Assembly: GCA_002205125.1 (NCBI GenBank)
Contig: NIOE01000007.1
Coordinates: forward strand, 248,001-312,000
Origin: Roseateles noduli
GTDB lineage: Bacteria; Pseudomonadota; Gammaproteobacteria; Burkholderiales; Burkholderiaceae_C
Reading direction: 5' to 3'
Length of the DNA stretch: 64,000 bases
Part shown: in pieces, positions 10,518-19,764 of the stretch
Layout of the letters: the number at the start of each line of letters is the position of its first letter
How positions within the stretch are numbered: position 1 is the stretch's first letter
Made by a program: the position numbers and the translations under genes
The notes under the pieces: generated by a model
The model's input: the letters and a program-made list of their open reading frames with translations, nothing else
What the model was told of the DNA's origin: nothing
Databases searched by the model: none

Positions 10518-12335
10518 ATGGACTGGATAGTCGAGCATAAGGGACGGCGTTACTGGACTTTGGTTGCTTCTGATCTGTATGCTGGTGATCGCCCCAAGAT
10601 CGATTGGGCGTCACTGCTTCCACCGGATACTGGTACGAGAGAGCAGCGTAGTGCACTCATCACGGCGACAAAGCATGCGCTGGAAGCCATGATAATGAAG
10701 TACCCAAGGAATGGTTTAAGTTATACAACAGTAAAGAATTGGTTTGGAATTTTTAGAGGGTTGGCGCATTGGATGGTATTCCTGGGCTTCTGGCGATTCC
10801 GGGATTTGACGCCGGAGAGTGTCGCGGCGTACCTACGGACGATCCAGCCAAGACGAGGTGGTCCACAACAGGTATCTCTTTTGACAGTGCGGCGGCATAT
10901 GTATGTCTTACGCTGTTTATGGGAAGCTAGATCGAATTACCACGACGGGCTCGCATTCGATGTCAACCATTTCGAGGATGAGTTGATCGGCGGTATGAGA
11001 TTAAGGGAGACGCTTCCGTGGCGGGCTCTTAGCGATGCAGATGCAATAAGGCTGCTACGCGGCGCGAAGGAGTGGACTACCAATTATGCCGAATATGTTG
11101 GGGCACTCCTGACGCGACTATGGGCCGAGCAAGATTCGGTCGTGGGCGTTACGCGACATCACGCACAGCGCAGGCGGAATGCGTTCTATCGCACTCTCGC
11201 GCAGGAACCGGACTTTGTGCGACTCGCAGAAAAACTGGGCATCACCAATGGCAGGCCGAACACCGTGTTAAATACAGCGGTCAAGGTGCTTGAAGGAGCG
11301 GCGCTTACTTCAATCCTATTTTTAGTGGGTCTTCGCGCCCGAGAGACCGTCCGCCTCGATGCCGATTGCGTCCTGACTCCTGGCGATGAGGATCCCGAAA
11401 AACTTTTGTTGGCCGGAATCGCTGCGAAGAAACAGGGACGTCGTAGAACCTGGGCCATAACGGGAGCGGTGAAGGATGCGGTTGATGCACTGCGGTCGGT
11501 TTTTGCGAGTCCGCGTAAGCTATCGGTGCAGCCCAGCCTCCTGCTGGATGGAGCAGTCAAAAAATGCGGTTTGTTTCCCGGGTCAAATGTCCCTAAACGT
11601 GCTCTGCCATCTAATGTAACCGTGAAAATGCGCTGCTTTGTACGTGCTGCGTTTCCGTCGGAACAGATTCTTGCACAACAGGTCCATGCTCACGCGGCGC
11701 GCAAGACTTTTGCGCGTTTTGTAGTAATGCGCGACAAACGAGTACTTGAATCGCTGGCGTACCACTTTGGTCATACGCACAGGGCAATCACTGATGGCTA
11801 TTATGTGGGCGCCGACATAGAGCTGGCCAAACTTATAGATGCCGAGAATCGCGGCGATCTCTCCAATTCGTTGACGGACCTACTTTCGTCAAGAAACATT
11901 GGCGGAAAAGCCGGCAAAGCGTTCATCGCGAATAGAGAGTCGATTTCCCCCAAGCTTCGTGGACGTGCCGTCTTAAAATCGATGGTCGATCGCTTGATCT
12001 CGCAAGGCGTGCAGTTAGCGCCCTGCGACTGGGGCTACTGCGTTTACTCAAAGGCACTTTCGGCATGCCGCGGCGACGCCAAGGGTCCTAACGTTGCGGA
12101 ACGCACCGCCGAGGTGTGCGGCGGCTGCGCGAATTTCGTGGTCACGGAACGCCACCGAGCTTGGTGGGAGGAACGAGTCATCCGAGACGAGCAATTTTTG
12201 ATGCGTAGCGGGCTTCCCGAACAGACAGTGATGGTCGTACAACGGCGACTCTCCCAGAGTAAGGGCCTCTTAATAGAGCTCAATGCGGACAGGATTCCCG
12301 CAGTTTCACCCGCCGTGCGGGAAGGAGAAAAATAA
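10518..12335 (+). CDS. tyrosine recombinase C of element 1
   Basis: A 605-residue recombinase with a complete set of catalytic positions: Arg273 in GLRARE, His392 and Arg395 in HAARK, His419 in HFGHTH and Tyr428/Tyr429 in DGYY. After the catalytic domain there is a Cys-rich module (CDWGYC, then SACRGD, then VCGGCANF), probably a zinc ribbon, followed by a helical tail. The layout recalls Tn554 TnpB and the third gene of RIT sets. Its stop overlaps the start of the next gene (TAATG). Confidence 0.92.
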   Translation: MDWIVEHKGRRYWTLVASDLYAGDRPKIDWASLLPPDTGTREQRSALITATKHALEAMIMKYPRNGLSYTTVKNWFGIFRGLAHWMVFLGFWRFRDLTPESVAAYLRTIQPRRGGPQQVSLLTVRRHMYVLRCLWEARSNYHDGLAFDVNHFEDELIGGMRLRETLPWRALSDADAIRLLRGAKEWTTNYAEYVGALLTRLWAEQDSVVGVTRHHAQRRRNAFYRTLAQEPDFVRLAEKLGITNGRPNTVLNTAVKVLEGAALTSILFLVGLRARETVRLDADCVLTPGDEDPEKLLLAGIAAKKQGRRRTWAITGAVKDAVDALRSVFASPRKLSVQPSLLLDGAVKKCGLFPGSNVPKRALPSNVTVKMRCFVRAAFPSEQILAQQVHAHAARKTFARFVVMRDKRVLESLAYHFGHTHRAITDGYYVGADIELAKLIDAENRGDLSNSLTDLLSSRNIGGKAGKAFIANRESISPKLRGRAVLKSMVDRLISQGVQLAPCDWGYCVYSKALSACRGDAKGPNVAERTAEVCGGCANFVVTERHRAWWEERVIRDEQFLMRSGLPEQTVMVVQRRLSQSKGLLIELNADRIPAVSPAVREGEK

Positions 12336-12682
12336 TGTCAGATGACGGATCGGTGCGGGAGCGGCTCGAGGCCGCCCTCAGATTGCGGCGGCACCTCAAT
12401 CCAGCTGCGCCAATCGCGGTGTCCGCCTTATGCAGGGATGCGGGAGTTAGCCGTGCCAACATCTACGCGCATTACCCAGATCTGGTACAGGCTATCCGTT
12501 CCACATGGCAGCCGCGGAACTCGTCGCGAGCGCAGTCCACAGATGTTCGGGAAGCGTCGCCGGCACGGCCTCAAGTGGATCACGCGCTGCTGTATTTGTG
12601 CTTAGAACTGAGAGCGGAGATTGAGGCGTTGCGCAAGCGTGCGGAATGCTCAACCACTACGAAGCCGGTGCGCAAGCGCTAA
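12335..12682 (+). CDS. small TnpC-like helix-turn-helix protein
   Basis: A 115-residue basic protein coupled to recombinase C by a 1-base overlap; GAAGGAG precedes the start. An N-terminal helix-turn-helix of TetR-like flavour (ALCRDAGVSRANIYAHYPD, about 30-50) is followed by a helical C-terminus (ALLYLCLELRAEIEALRKR). Small proteins of this build follow the recombinases in Tn554 (TnpC), where TnpC affects insertion frequency and orientation. I infer an accessory or architectural role. It is the last gene of the recombination operon. Confidence 0.75.
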   Translation: MSDDGSVRERLEAALRLRRHLNPAAPIAVSALCRDAGVSRANIYAHYPDLVQAIRSTWQPRNSSRAQSTDVREASPARPQVDHALLYLCLELRAEIEALRKRAECSTTTKPVRKR

Positions 12683-12998
12683 GCAGCTTATGGGAGGTTG
12701 GTCGGCTTTGACCTCGGGAAGCAGACATGCGTGGCGGTCACCGATGATGCCTTGGTCGGTGGACAGCTGCAGGTGAGTAAGCTGTCGCGGTGCAGATTCC
12801 TGGTCGATCCGACAGTTAACGGCTCTCACAGTGTCCAGCGGCGGCTGTTGTGATCGTAGCTGCCGACCAGACCATCGGTTCGAGTTGGGAAATTGATCGC
12901 GCAGCGCGTGATTGATCTGGGGGCTGGCGGCATTTAGACGAAGTATCGTCGCGAGCGGCAGTTGGAACGCGTGGCGGTCCTCATGCAGCGAGCATCGC
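12683..12998. other. gene-free stretch between recombination genes and mutasome
   Basis: About 316 bases without a supported gene. Short open stretches exist in several frames but none resembles a family I know. It may be decayed DNA; I see no repeats or clear terminator. Confidence 0.5.
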
Positions 12999-15900
12999 TC
13001 AACGGAAGTCTCTGCTGCTAGTCTCCAGCTCGCCGAGAAGCCCAGACAGGTCCTCCAGCCGACTGGCGATCAGGCTGCACGCGTCGCCTTGGCGCTGCCA
13101 TGTTCCATGCACGGCCATCAGGCGTGCTCGCAGCAGCTCTTTTCGCTGCATCTCCTTCACGCTCGGCCAGACGATGACCTGCACATTTCCAGTCTCATCC
13201 TCGAGACTCAGAAAAACGACGCCCTTGGCGGTGCCCGGCTGCTGTCGAAGGGTGACGATGCCGCAGTAGTGCGCTGTCCTGCCGTTAGGCATCGCAGCGA
13301 GCTCCTTGGAGGTAAAGAACTTTCGCTTGTTCAGGAGCGGGCGCAAGAGTTGAAGCGGATGGCTGCGAAGAGTCAGGCCTAGGGTGCGATAGTCCCAAAT
13401 CACTTCTTCGCCTTCGGCTGCAGGCGCGAGTTCCAGTACTGGCTCGTCCACGGGTGCCTGGCGCAACAACTGCGGCGCACGCTTGAGCGCCGCGGCGTCC
13501 CAGACCTGCTGGCGGCGATGACCGCTGAGCGATTGCAGCGCATCTGCAGCGGCCAACTGACGCATCTCATGCTGTTCCAGCTCGGCGACGCGTGCCAGCT
13601 CTTCCGCGCTTTCGAAATAGACGGTCTGCCTCGTTTGGGCGATACGTTGTGCCGACTCAGCTTTGAGACCGTCAACAAGCCTCAGGCCAAGCCTCACCGC
13701 GGGCTCGTACTCGATGTTCTCCAGCGTGCAGTCCCAGTCGCTGTGAAGCACATCGGCAGCTCTCACCTCAACGCCCGCGCGCCGCGCGTCCTGCACGAGC
13801 TGGCTGGGGCTGTAGAAACCCAGCGGCTGGCTGTTGAGCATGGCAGCGAGGAACTCAGCCGGATGGTGCTTCTTCACCCAACAGGACGCGTAGACCAACA
13901 GGGCGAAGCTGGCAGCGTGGCTTTCCGGGAATCCGTAGCTACTGAAGCCCTTCATCTGCTCGAAGACGTTCTTGGCGAACGCCTCGGTGTAGCCCCGCTC
14001 GAGCATGCCGCCGATGATGCGCGGCTCGTATTTGTCCAGGCTTCCCGTTCGACGCCACGCCGCCATCGCGCGACGAAGCCCGTCCGCCTCACCGGCGGTG
14101 AAGCCCGCGCACAGGATGGACAGCTGCATGCACTGTTCCTGAAACAGCGGGATGCCAAGGGTGCGGCCAAGCGCCTGCTCGATCTCCGGGCTCGGGTAGA
14201 CCACCGGTACCTTGCCGTTGCGCCGGTCAAGATACGGGTGCACGGAGCCGCCTTGGATTGGCCCTGGGCGCACGATCGCGACTTGCACGACCAGGTCGTA
14301 GAAGCACCGCGGGAGATGACGCGGCAGCATGCTCATCTGCGCACGGCTCTCCACTTGGAACACGCCGACGGTGTCTGCCTTACAGATCATGTCGTAGGTT
14401 GCAGGATCCTCGGCTGGGATGTCCTGCATCTCGAAGACGTGGCCCTTGCGAGTTCCGATGAAGTCCAGTGCCTTGTGCAAGGCGGTCAGCATGCCCAGCG
14501 CCAGCACGTCCACCTTCAGCAGGCCCATCAGATCCAGATCGTCCTTGTCCCACTGGATAACCGTGCGATCCTCCATCGCCGCGTTCTCGATCGGCACGAT
14601 CCGCGACAAGGGGCCGTTGGTGAGCACAAAGCCCCCAGGGTGCTGACTTAGATGCCGCGGAAAACCCATCAGTTGCTCGGTCAACAACAGCAACTGGCGC
14701 ACGGCTAGCCTGCTCTTGTCGAGGCCGACCTCCGCGAGCAGCTCATCGCTGATGTCGAGATCCCAATGACTCATGCCTTTGCTGAGCTGATCCAAAACGG
14801 TGTCCTCGAACCCGAGAGCTTTGCCCACGTCGCGCAGCGCGCTACGCGGTCGGTAGCTGGTCGCGATCGCAGTGAGGGCCGCGCGTTCGCGCCCGTACTT
14901 GCGATAAAGGTACTGAATCACCTCCTCGCGCCGCTCGTGTTCGAAGTCCACATCGATGTCGGGCGGCTCACCCCGTTCCTTGCTGATGAAGCGTTCGAAC
15001 AGCATGCTGCTCCGCAGCGGATCGATCTCGGTGATGAAGGTGCAGTAGCAAACCACCGAGTTCGCCGCAGATCCGCGGCCCTGGCACAGGATGCCCTGTG
15101 ACCTGGCGAATGCAACGATGTCGTACACGGTCAGAAAGTAGTGCTCGTAGTTCATCTCCTCGATCAAAGTCAGTTCGTGCTCGATCTGCTCCTGAGCTTT
15201 GGCGGGGATGCCCCGTGGCCACCGGCGCCCCGCGCCCGTGTAGACGATGCGGCGAAGGTAGCTTTGAGGCGTCTCTCCCTCGGGTACGACCTCCTCTGGA
15301 TACTGGTATTTCAGTTCGTCCAACGAGAAGTCGCAGCGTGCTGCGATCCGCAGCGTCTCCTCCATGAGCTCAACGGGACATCGCTCCGCGATGCGTCTGC
15401 GAGTCCGAAGATGCTGTTCGGCGTTCTGTTTGAGCTGCAGCCCACAAGCGGTCAGCGGCAAGTTCAGTCGCGTGGCGGTCATGACGTCCTGGAGCGCCTT
15501 GCGCGAGCGCACGTGCATGTGGACGTCGCCCACGGCCACTACTGGCACTGCGGTGAGTTCGCTGCACTCGCGCAGCTTGAAGAGCTGCACTTCGTCGTCC
15601 ATGCGTCGAAGCTGCTCCCATCCCAGCCAGCAGCAGCCCACCCAGTTGCTCAGGAGCCAACGCGCGATGCTCGCCATCTGATCCTGGCTGCATTCGCGCT
15701 CTGGGATTGCCACAACCAAGCAATCCGCCAGCGTCTTGCTGTCGACTTCGTCAAGGTTAAGGGTGTAGGTGCCCTTGGGAGAGCGGCGTCGCAAATGGGT
15801 GATGAACTCGCACAGATTCCCGTAGCCGTTGCGATTCGTGGCAAGCACGACCAGCGTGAATGGCGCCGCGCCGGCGACCTTGAACTGGCTGCCGACGAGC

Positions 15901-16088
15901 AGCTTGATGCCGGCTTCCTTGGCCGCGACATGAGCCCGCACGATGCCAGCCATGCTGCACTCGTCCGTCATCGCGATCGCCGCATAACCGAGGGCCTTCG
16001 CGCGCTGGACCAGCTCATCTGGCGCGCTCGCGCCCTTCAGGAATGTGAAGTTCGACGCACAGCGGAGCTCCGCATACTCTGGAATCAC
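12999..16088 (-). CDS. dnaE2: error-prone DNA polymerase III alpha subunit DnaE2 (ImuC)
   Basis: A 1029-residue C-family polymerase of the DnaE2 group, starting at a GTG. The PHP domain begins YAELRCASNFTFLKGAS, the hallmark of DnaE2. The polymerase core contains PDIDVDFEHERREEVI with the catalytic acidic residues and GRGSAANSVVCY. A C-terminal OB-fold region (about 930-1010, with GIVTLRQQPGTAKG) follows. DnaE2 carries out lesion bypass together with ImuA and ImuB in damaged cells and is a source of induced mutation. It is the last gene of an imuA-imuB-dnaE2 operon read leftward, about 170 bases after imuB, under a LexA box at 18359. Confidence 0.96.
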   Translation of the reverse strand: MIPEYAELRCASNFTFLKGASAPDELVQRAKALGYAAIAMTDECSMAGIVRAHVAAKEAGIKLLVGSQFKVAGAAPFTLVVLATNRNGYGNLCEFITHLRRRSPKGTYTLNLDEVDSKTLADCLVVAIPERECSQDQMASIARWLLSNWVGCCWLGWEQLRRMDDEVQLFKLRECSELTAVPVVAVGDVHMHVRSRKALQDVMTATRLNLPLTACGLQLKQNAEQHLRTRRRIAERCPVELMEETLRIAARCDFSLDELKYQYPEEVVPEGETPQSYLRRIVYTGAGRRWPRGIPAKAQEQIEHELTLIEEMNYEHYFLTVYDIVAFARSQGILCQGRGSAANSVVCYCTFITEIDPLRSSMLFERFISKERGEPPDIDVDFEHERREEVIQYLYRKYGRERAALTAIATSYRPRSALRDVGKALGFEDTVLDQLSKGMSHWDLDISDELLAEVGLDKSRLAVRQLLLLTEQLMGFPRHLSQHPGGFVLTNGPLSRIVPIENAAMEDRTVIQWDKDDLDLMGLLKVDVLALGMLTALHKALDFIGTRKGHVFEMQDIPAEDPATYDMICKADTVGVFQVESRAQMSMLPRHLPRCFYDLVVQVAIVRPGPIQGGSVHPYLDRRNGKVPVVYPSPEIEQALGRTLGIPLFQEQCMQLSILCAGFTAGEADGLRRAMAAWRRTGSLDKYEPRIIGGMLERGYTEAFAKNVFEQMKGFSSYGFPESHAASFALLVYASCWVKKHHPAEFLAAMLNSQPLGFYSPSQLVQDARRAGVEVRAADVLHSDWDCTLENIEYEPAVRLGLRLVDGLKAESAQRIAQTRQTVYFESAEELARVAELEQHEMRQLAAADALQSLSGHRRQQVWDAAALKRAPQLLRQAPVDEPVLELAPAAEGEEVIWDYRTLGLTLRSHPLQLLRPLLNKRKFFTSKELAAMPNGRTAHYCGIVTLRQQPGTAKGVVFLSLEDETGNVQVIVWPSVKEMQRKELLRARLMAVHGTWQRQGDACSLIASRLEDLSGLLGELETSSRDFR

Positions 16089-16255
16089 GATGGCGCCCCC
16101 GATCGCGCTACCTGCTGGAGTGGCGGCCGCACTCGCGCTTCTTCTGCAATCAGCCCACAGATGTCGAACCGCCGTTTGCGCTGGTCCTCACCTTCGCGCA
16201 CCAATCGATCGTCCGATGGGTGGTACTGCGTCGTCATCCCACGTCGCCCCGCCGC

Positions 16256-17572
16256 TCAGCCGAACACGCCATGAAGGAACCAAGCGACGCCATCGTCGAG
16301 CTTCGCCTGGAAGATCCATAGCAGCCCCGCATGTCTGGACTCGGCCAACCAGTAGTCGCGCACGACCAGCCGTCCCTGGTCCAACGCTTCGTCACGATCC
16401 CACCAGCCGGCTTCTACGCATTGGGGTCCGGCCAGAAGCTGCAACTCACCTTGATACACGGGGCGGTTCTTGCGCACGGCCAGCTTCAACGGTTCGGCTA
16501 GAACCCAGGTGGGCTGAGGAAGCGACGTGCTGGCCTGAACCTTCCGCGGGTGCGGCTTTGCTGCAGGCTGCCAATGGCCCATCCACTCCACACGGTGGTC
16601 CTCGCGCGTGACGCAGCGCCGCACCGCTGCTGGTCCCAACCTTGCGGCCATGCGTTCGAGCACCAGATGCAGCGACTCTGCGTCCTGCACCGTATCTGGC
16701 AACAGCGATGCGTTGGTGCCGGCTTGATCGTGGACCTGATCTGCAGTGAGAGCCAAGTCACCCGCAGGTGCGGCCAGCGCTACTTTGGCGAGGTGCTCCG
16801 CCAGCAATCGGCACAGGTGCTCGAGGTCTCGGCTGGGGTCGGCGGTTCCTACGGTGAGCGAGCCGCCCTCGCCAGCATCTTTGGACCGCATCGTGTCGTG
16901 CCACCAACGCAGAGTGAACGAGGTGACGCCGGCGTGGCGCCCGGCAAGCCATCCACACATCTGTACGAGCAGGCGACGCGCGCCTTGAAGCAGCGCGGGT
17001 GCATGTTCGACGCGAAAGGGAAGTTCTAGCTTGGCAGCGAACGAGTCGGGGAGCGTCTCCCAAACATGCACCTCCGGCGCCCGCCCGTAGGCCCAATCGA
17101 GCGCTTGAAGCAGCTGCTTGTCGAACCGTCGGCTCAGACCGCCTCGCGGCAGGGCCCTGAGGTCGCCCAGGGTGCGACAGCCCGTCTGGGCCAGCGTGGT
17201 TGCGTGCGGTCGAACTGCAGTAAGGCATTCCATCGGAAGCGCATCGAGCATCGCCTCAAGGGGGCGCTTGAAGCCGTTCTCTATTCCGTTCCGGGCCAGC
17301 GCGTGGGCGGCGAGCGAGGTCGTTGCCCACGCAACCTGTACGACGCCTAGCTCATCGGCCTGTGCGACGACTCGGTCGCGCAGGGCACGCTTGCCGCCAA
17401 ACAGGCGGGTGCTGGCCTCGACCTCCATCAGGACGGCGTCTTCGGAGACGGCAACGCGAGGCGTGAATTGCAACGCCCACACGGCGACCGCTCGAAGCGC
17501 GTCACGATTGGGTAGGTTCGAGGGCGACGTCTGGCTTGCGCACGGCGGCAGCAACAGGGCTGTCCACAGCAT
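16256..17572 (-). CDS. imuB: Y-family polymerase-like protein ImuB
   Basis: About 438 residues. I chose the ATG at 17572 because MLWTALLLPP is the usual start of ImuB; an earlier ATG at 17590 is possible. The little-finger and thumb regions of Y-family polymerases are recognisable (ALQFTPRVAVSED, ASTRLFGGKRALRDRV, LGDLRALPRGGLSRRF). The C-terminal part has a short signature, WLAESRHAGLLWIFQ. ImuB lacks polymerase activity in studied bacteria and serves as a hub linking DnaE2 to the beta clamp and ImuA. It overlaps imuA by about 70 bases, which suggests tight coupling. Confidence 0.93.
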   Translation of the reverse strand: MLWTALLLPPCASQTSPSNLPNRDALRAVAVWALQFTPRVAVSEDAVLMEVEASTRLFGGKRALRDRVVAQADELGVVQVAWATTSLAAHALARNGIENGFKRPLEAMLDALPMECLTAVRPHATTLAQTGCRTLGDLRALPRGGLSRRFDKQLLQALDWAYGRAPEVHVWETLPDSFAAKLELPFRVEHAPALLQGARRLLVQMCGWLAGRHAGVTSFTLRWWHDTMRSKDAGEGGSLTVGTADPSRDLEHLCRLLAEHLAKVALAAPAGDLALTADQVHDQAGTNASLLPDTVQDAESLHLVLERMAARLGPAAVRRCVTREDHRVEWMGHWQPAAKPHPRKVQASTSLPQPTWVLAEPLKLAVRKNRPVYQGELQLLAGPQCVEAGWWDRDEALDQGRLVVRDYWLAESRHAGLLWIFQAKLDDGVAWFLHGVFG

Positions 17573-18341
17573 GACTTGGCTCAACGGCAACGAGGCGGCT
17601 GGGATAGCGCAGCCTCGGGGTCATGATCTTGTTCAGCCCGCCAGGCATGGACATCAGTCGCAGTTGGCCATCCATGGGCGGGCCCTTGCGTTTGATCACC
17701 TCGACAGTGATCTGCCAGTCGGTGTCCACGTGGACGGCTATACGCAAGCTCGCAGCGGACGCGTCCCGAGCTGCGGATTCGGGGCGACAGACAAAGACCG
17801 GGCCCTTGCACCGAGCCGAAAGTACTTGCAGCCGTCGGATCTGTTCAGCTCGTACAAGCGGCAGCCACGCGACGATGGCGCCGCAGCTGCCCGCCTTCAC
17901 CAACTGCTCGGTCGACCACAACCGATCCTTAGGCGTGTCAACGTCCACCCAGACCAGATATCGTTCGTCCACGCCCTCATGGCGCAGGCCGGGCATGTGC
18001 GGCGATAGGCTCGGGCCGACCAGCGCGACTGTGTGACCGCGTCGGGTGAGGGTTGAAATCACCGATGCCAATAGGCGGAACTCGACCACTGAAAACTGGC
18101 TGACCAATACTTCCGTGAGCGCTGCACAGGGCCAACCGTTGCCGGGCAACACCGCGTCCAGCTCCGCGAACCCGGTGGGCTCGACTTCTGTCACCCAGCT
18201 GCCCAGCTGATCTCCTCGCCACAACGCAGCTTCTACTCCGGGCGCAAGGGGGTCATGCACGTGTGCAACGGCATTCTGATGGGGCGATATCAGGCTGACA
18301 GGAGGCGACGCTCCCGCCAACCCGGGCGAAGCGGGCGACAT
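17502..18341 (-). CDS. imuA: mutasome protein ImuA (RecA/SulA-like)
   Basis: About 279 residues from the ATG at 18341 (MSPASPGLAG). A longer frame to 18473 exists but would run over the LexA box. The typical ImuA opening ALWRGDQLG is followed by TGFAELDAVLPGNGWPCAALTEVL and LVGPSLSPHMPGL, the RecA-related core without a proper Walker A motif. ImuA partners with ImuB and DnaE2 in translesion synthesis. It is the first gene of the operon and directly downstream of a LexA box. Confidence 0.92.
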   Translation of the reverse strand: MSPASPGLAGASPPVSLISPHQNAVAHVHDPLAPGVEAALWRGDQLGSWVTEVEPTGFAELDAVLPGNGWPCAALTEVLVSQFSVVEFRLLASVISTLTRRGHTVALVGPSLSPHMPGLRHEGVDERYLVWVDVDTPKDRLWSTEQLVKAGSCGAIVAWLPLVRAEQIRRLQVLSARCKGPVFVCRPESAARDASAASLRIAVHVDTDWQITVEVIKRKGPPMDGQLRLMSMPGGLNKIMTPRLRYPSRLVAVEPSHAVDSPVAAAVRKPDVALEPTQS

Positions 18342-18358
18342 AGGCTGCTGGATAAAGA

Positions 18359-18374
18359 CTGTATTTTCATACAG
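18359..18374 (-). promoter_or_regulatory. LexA (SOS) box in front of imuA
   Basis: CTGTATTTTCATACAG is a near-perfect palindrome with the CTGT-N8-ACAG form of the proteobacterial LexA site, 17 bases upstream of the imuA start. It implies repression by the host LexA and induction after DNA damage. Confidence 0.9.
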
Positions 18375-18552
18375 TATATGCAACGCCGAGGCGTGTCCAG
18401 CCCACGTCTTCCGCAGGCCGCCGAGTGCGTTCGATCCGTCACAGATCCGAGTTCGATGGCATCGCAACGTCACTCAAGCGGCTGACCCACGGCGTTTATC
18501 GCCCCCTCCGCGCGCTAAACGGTGAGTTCTATAAACAGCGTAATCACGCATA

Positions 18553-18903
18553 ATGCGCTCCATGAAGAGCACGCTCATTCCTACGGCCCCCGTTCCGCGC
18601 ACGGTAACGGATCTGGCTGCACAGCTGGGCAAGCGCATCCGGGTGGCTCGCATCCGGCGCAAGTTGCGCCAGCAGGACCTGGCCGATCGGGCCGGCCTGA
18701 GCCGTACTGCCATCGAAGCGGTTGAGTCAGGCAAGCTCTCCACCGGGCTAGGAACCTATCTGCGCGCCCTGTGGGCGATGGGCTTGGCTGACGGCTTGGA
18801 CCTGGTAGCCGACCCGGGCTTGGACCGCGACGGGCTGGCCTTGGAGCTCAACAGACAAACCATGCGAGTGCAGGTACAAAGAAAGGTCGACAACGACTTC
18901 TGA
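18553..18903 (+). CDS. HipB-like XRE-family regulator
   Basis: A 116-residue protein with a helix-turn-helix at about 28-70 (RIRRKLRQQDLADRAGLSRTAIEAVESG), then LGTYLRALWAMGLADGLDLV, as in HipB-type antitoxins. A shorter start at 18562 is possible, and no clear ribosome site is seen. Directly downstream lies the beginning of a hipA-like gene that is broken, so this may be the orphan antitoxin of a decayed type II toxin-antitoxin pair. Confidence 0.8.
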   Translation: MRSMKSTLIPTAPVPRTVTDLAAQLGKRIRVARIRRKLRQQDLADRAGLSRTAIEAVESGKLSTGLGTYLRALWAMGLADGLDLVADPGLDRDGLALELNRQTMRVQVQRKVDNDF

Positions 18904-19050
18904 GGGGGATCAGGTCTACATCTGGCCATTCCCTCAGGGCGACGTCGAGCCGATGATCTGCTGGCGGCTGACCGTCGCACAGGAGGCAGGCGGCGCGACA
19001 TTGGCGGAGTTCCGCTACGGCCACAGCTACTTCTCTTGTGGGGACGCGAT
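18902..19050 (+). pseudogene. HipA-like toxin, N-terminal remnant
   Basis: The frame starting at 18902 reads VYIWPFPQGDVEP, then AEFRYGHSYF and GDAMAS, the pattern of the HipA N-terminal domain (VYV-LPG-PVV-GRL and FRYGRSYLARPDA). Similarity stops at about 19050, where DNA related to a chemotaxis receptor begins on the other strand. The kinase domain is absent and there is no clear start codon. This is a truncated toxin. Confidence 0.65.
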
Positions 19051-19135
19051 GGCCTCTGGACTCGATGCGCCTGCGCGCCGCTTCGATCGCCGCATTGAGC
19101 GCGAGGATGTGGGTCCGGAATGCGATGCCGTCGAC
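19051..19135 (-). pseudogene. methyl-accepting chemotaxis receptor fragment
   Basis: The minus-strand frame reads VDGIAFRTHILALNAAIEAA, the hairpin-tip signature of chemotaxis receptors (IAFQTNILALNAA). Only about 28 codons are left, fused to the hipA remnant on one side and to unrecognised DNA on the other. It marks a recombination scar. Confidence 0.7.
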
Positions 19136-19410
19136 CTGCCTGGCTCATTCTTGAGTTGATCACGCCGCGAGGTAGCGCTGGATGCTCTGCTCGATCTGCT
19201 GTCGCCGCCCTCGATGTTGGTGACGGTGAAGTCTGGTCGCGGCTGTTGACGCAGGCGCCTCGCGGCGGCCAGTTGTAGATCTTGTTGCCTGACTGAGCCG
19301 GTGCCGGTGCACGTGCTGCACCCTCATCAATGGCAGCGCGTCGTAGTTCCTCGACGGGCACGGGACATGCCACAGCTGGTCCATCAGTTCTTCACTTGAT
19401 GAGGTGCCCG
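19136..19410. other. gene-free DNA between remnants and next gene
   Basis: About 275 bases with no supported gene. They probably belong to the same scar as the hipA and chemotaxis-receptor remnants. Confidence 0.45.
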
Positions 19411-19764
19411 ATGAGTCCGGACCATGAGCATGCCGAAGAGGATCCCGTCGTGGTTGCACTCACTGCGATGCAACGTCACGTCGAAACGATGACGCAGGCG
19501 CTATGCGCGCTTCATCTGCAGGCCACAGAGCTCCAGTCTGTCCTCTGCGCTGTGGTGGACACCCACCCCGATCCGGGTGAACTCAAGCGTTGCTTCGAGC
19601 ACCAGATTGAGCACACGCTCCGGCACTTCCGCCCCAGCGACCTCGATGCTCTGAACTCGCAAACTCAGGCGTGGGTCGACCGTATCCATCGCCGCACTTT
19701 GGCGGTTGAGTCAACCTCTGCTGATGGATCTCACGAGAACGCCGCGCCTCGGCTGTTTCAGTGA
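19411..19764 (+). CDS. unrecognised acidic protein
   Basis: A 117-residue protein from the ATG at 19411, with GAGGTG 6 bases upstream. It is rich in His, Glu and Gln (EHAEEDPVVVALTAMQRHVETM) and predicted helical throughout, with one central Cys (LCAVVDTH). I do not recognise the family. The first half could form a coiled coil. No partner is evident. Confidence 0.5.
   Translation: MSPDHEHAEEDPVVVALTAMQRHVETMTQALCALHLQATELQSVLCAVVDTHPDPGELKRCFEHQIEHTLRHFRPSDLDALNSQTQAWVDRIHRRTLAVESTSADGSHENAAPRLFQ

Noticed and set aside
12683-12998. Possible transposase remnant
   Set aside because: I translated both strands and found no motif of a known transposase; called gene-free instead.
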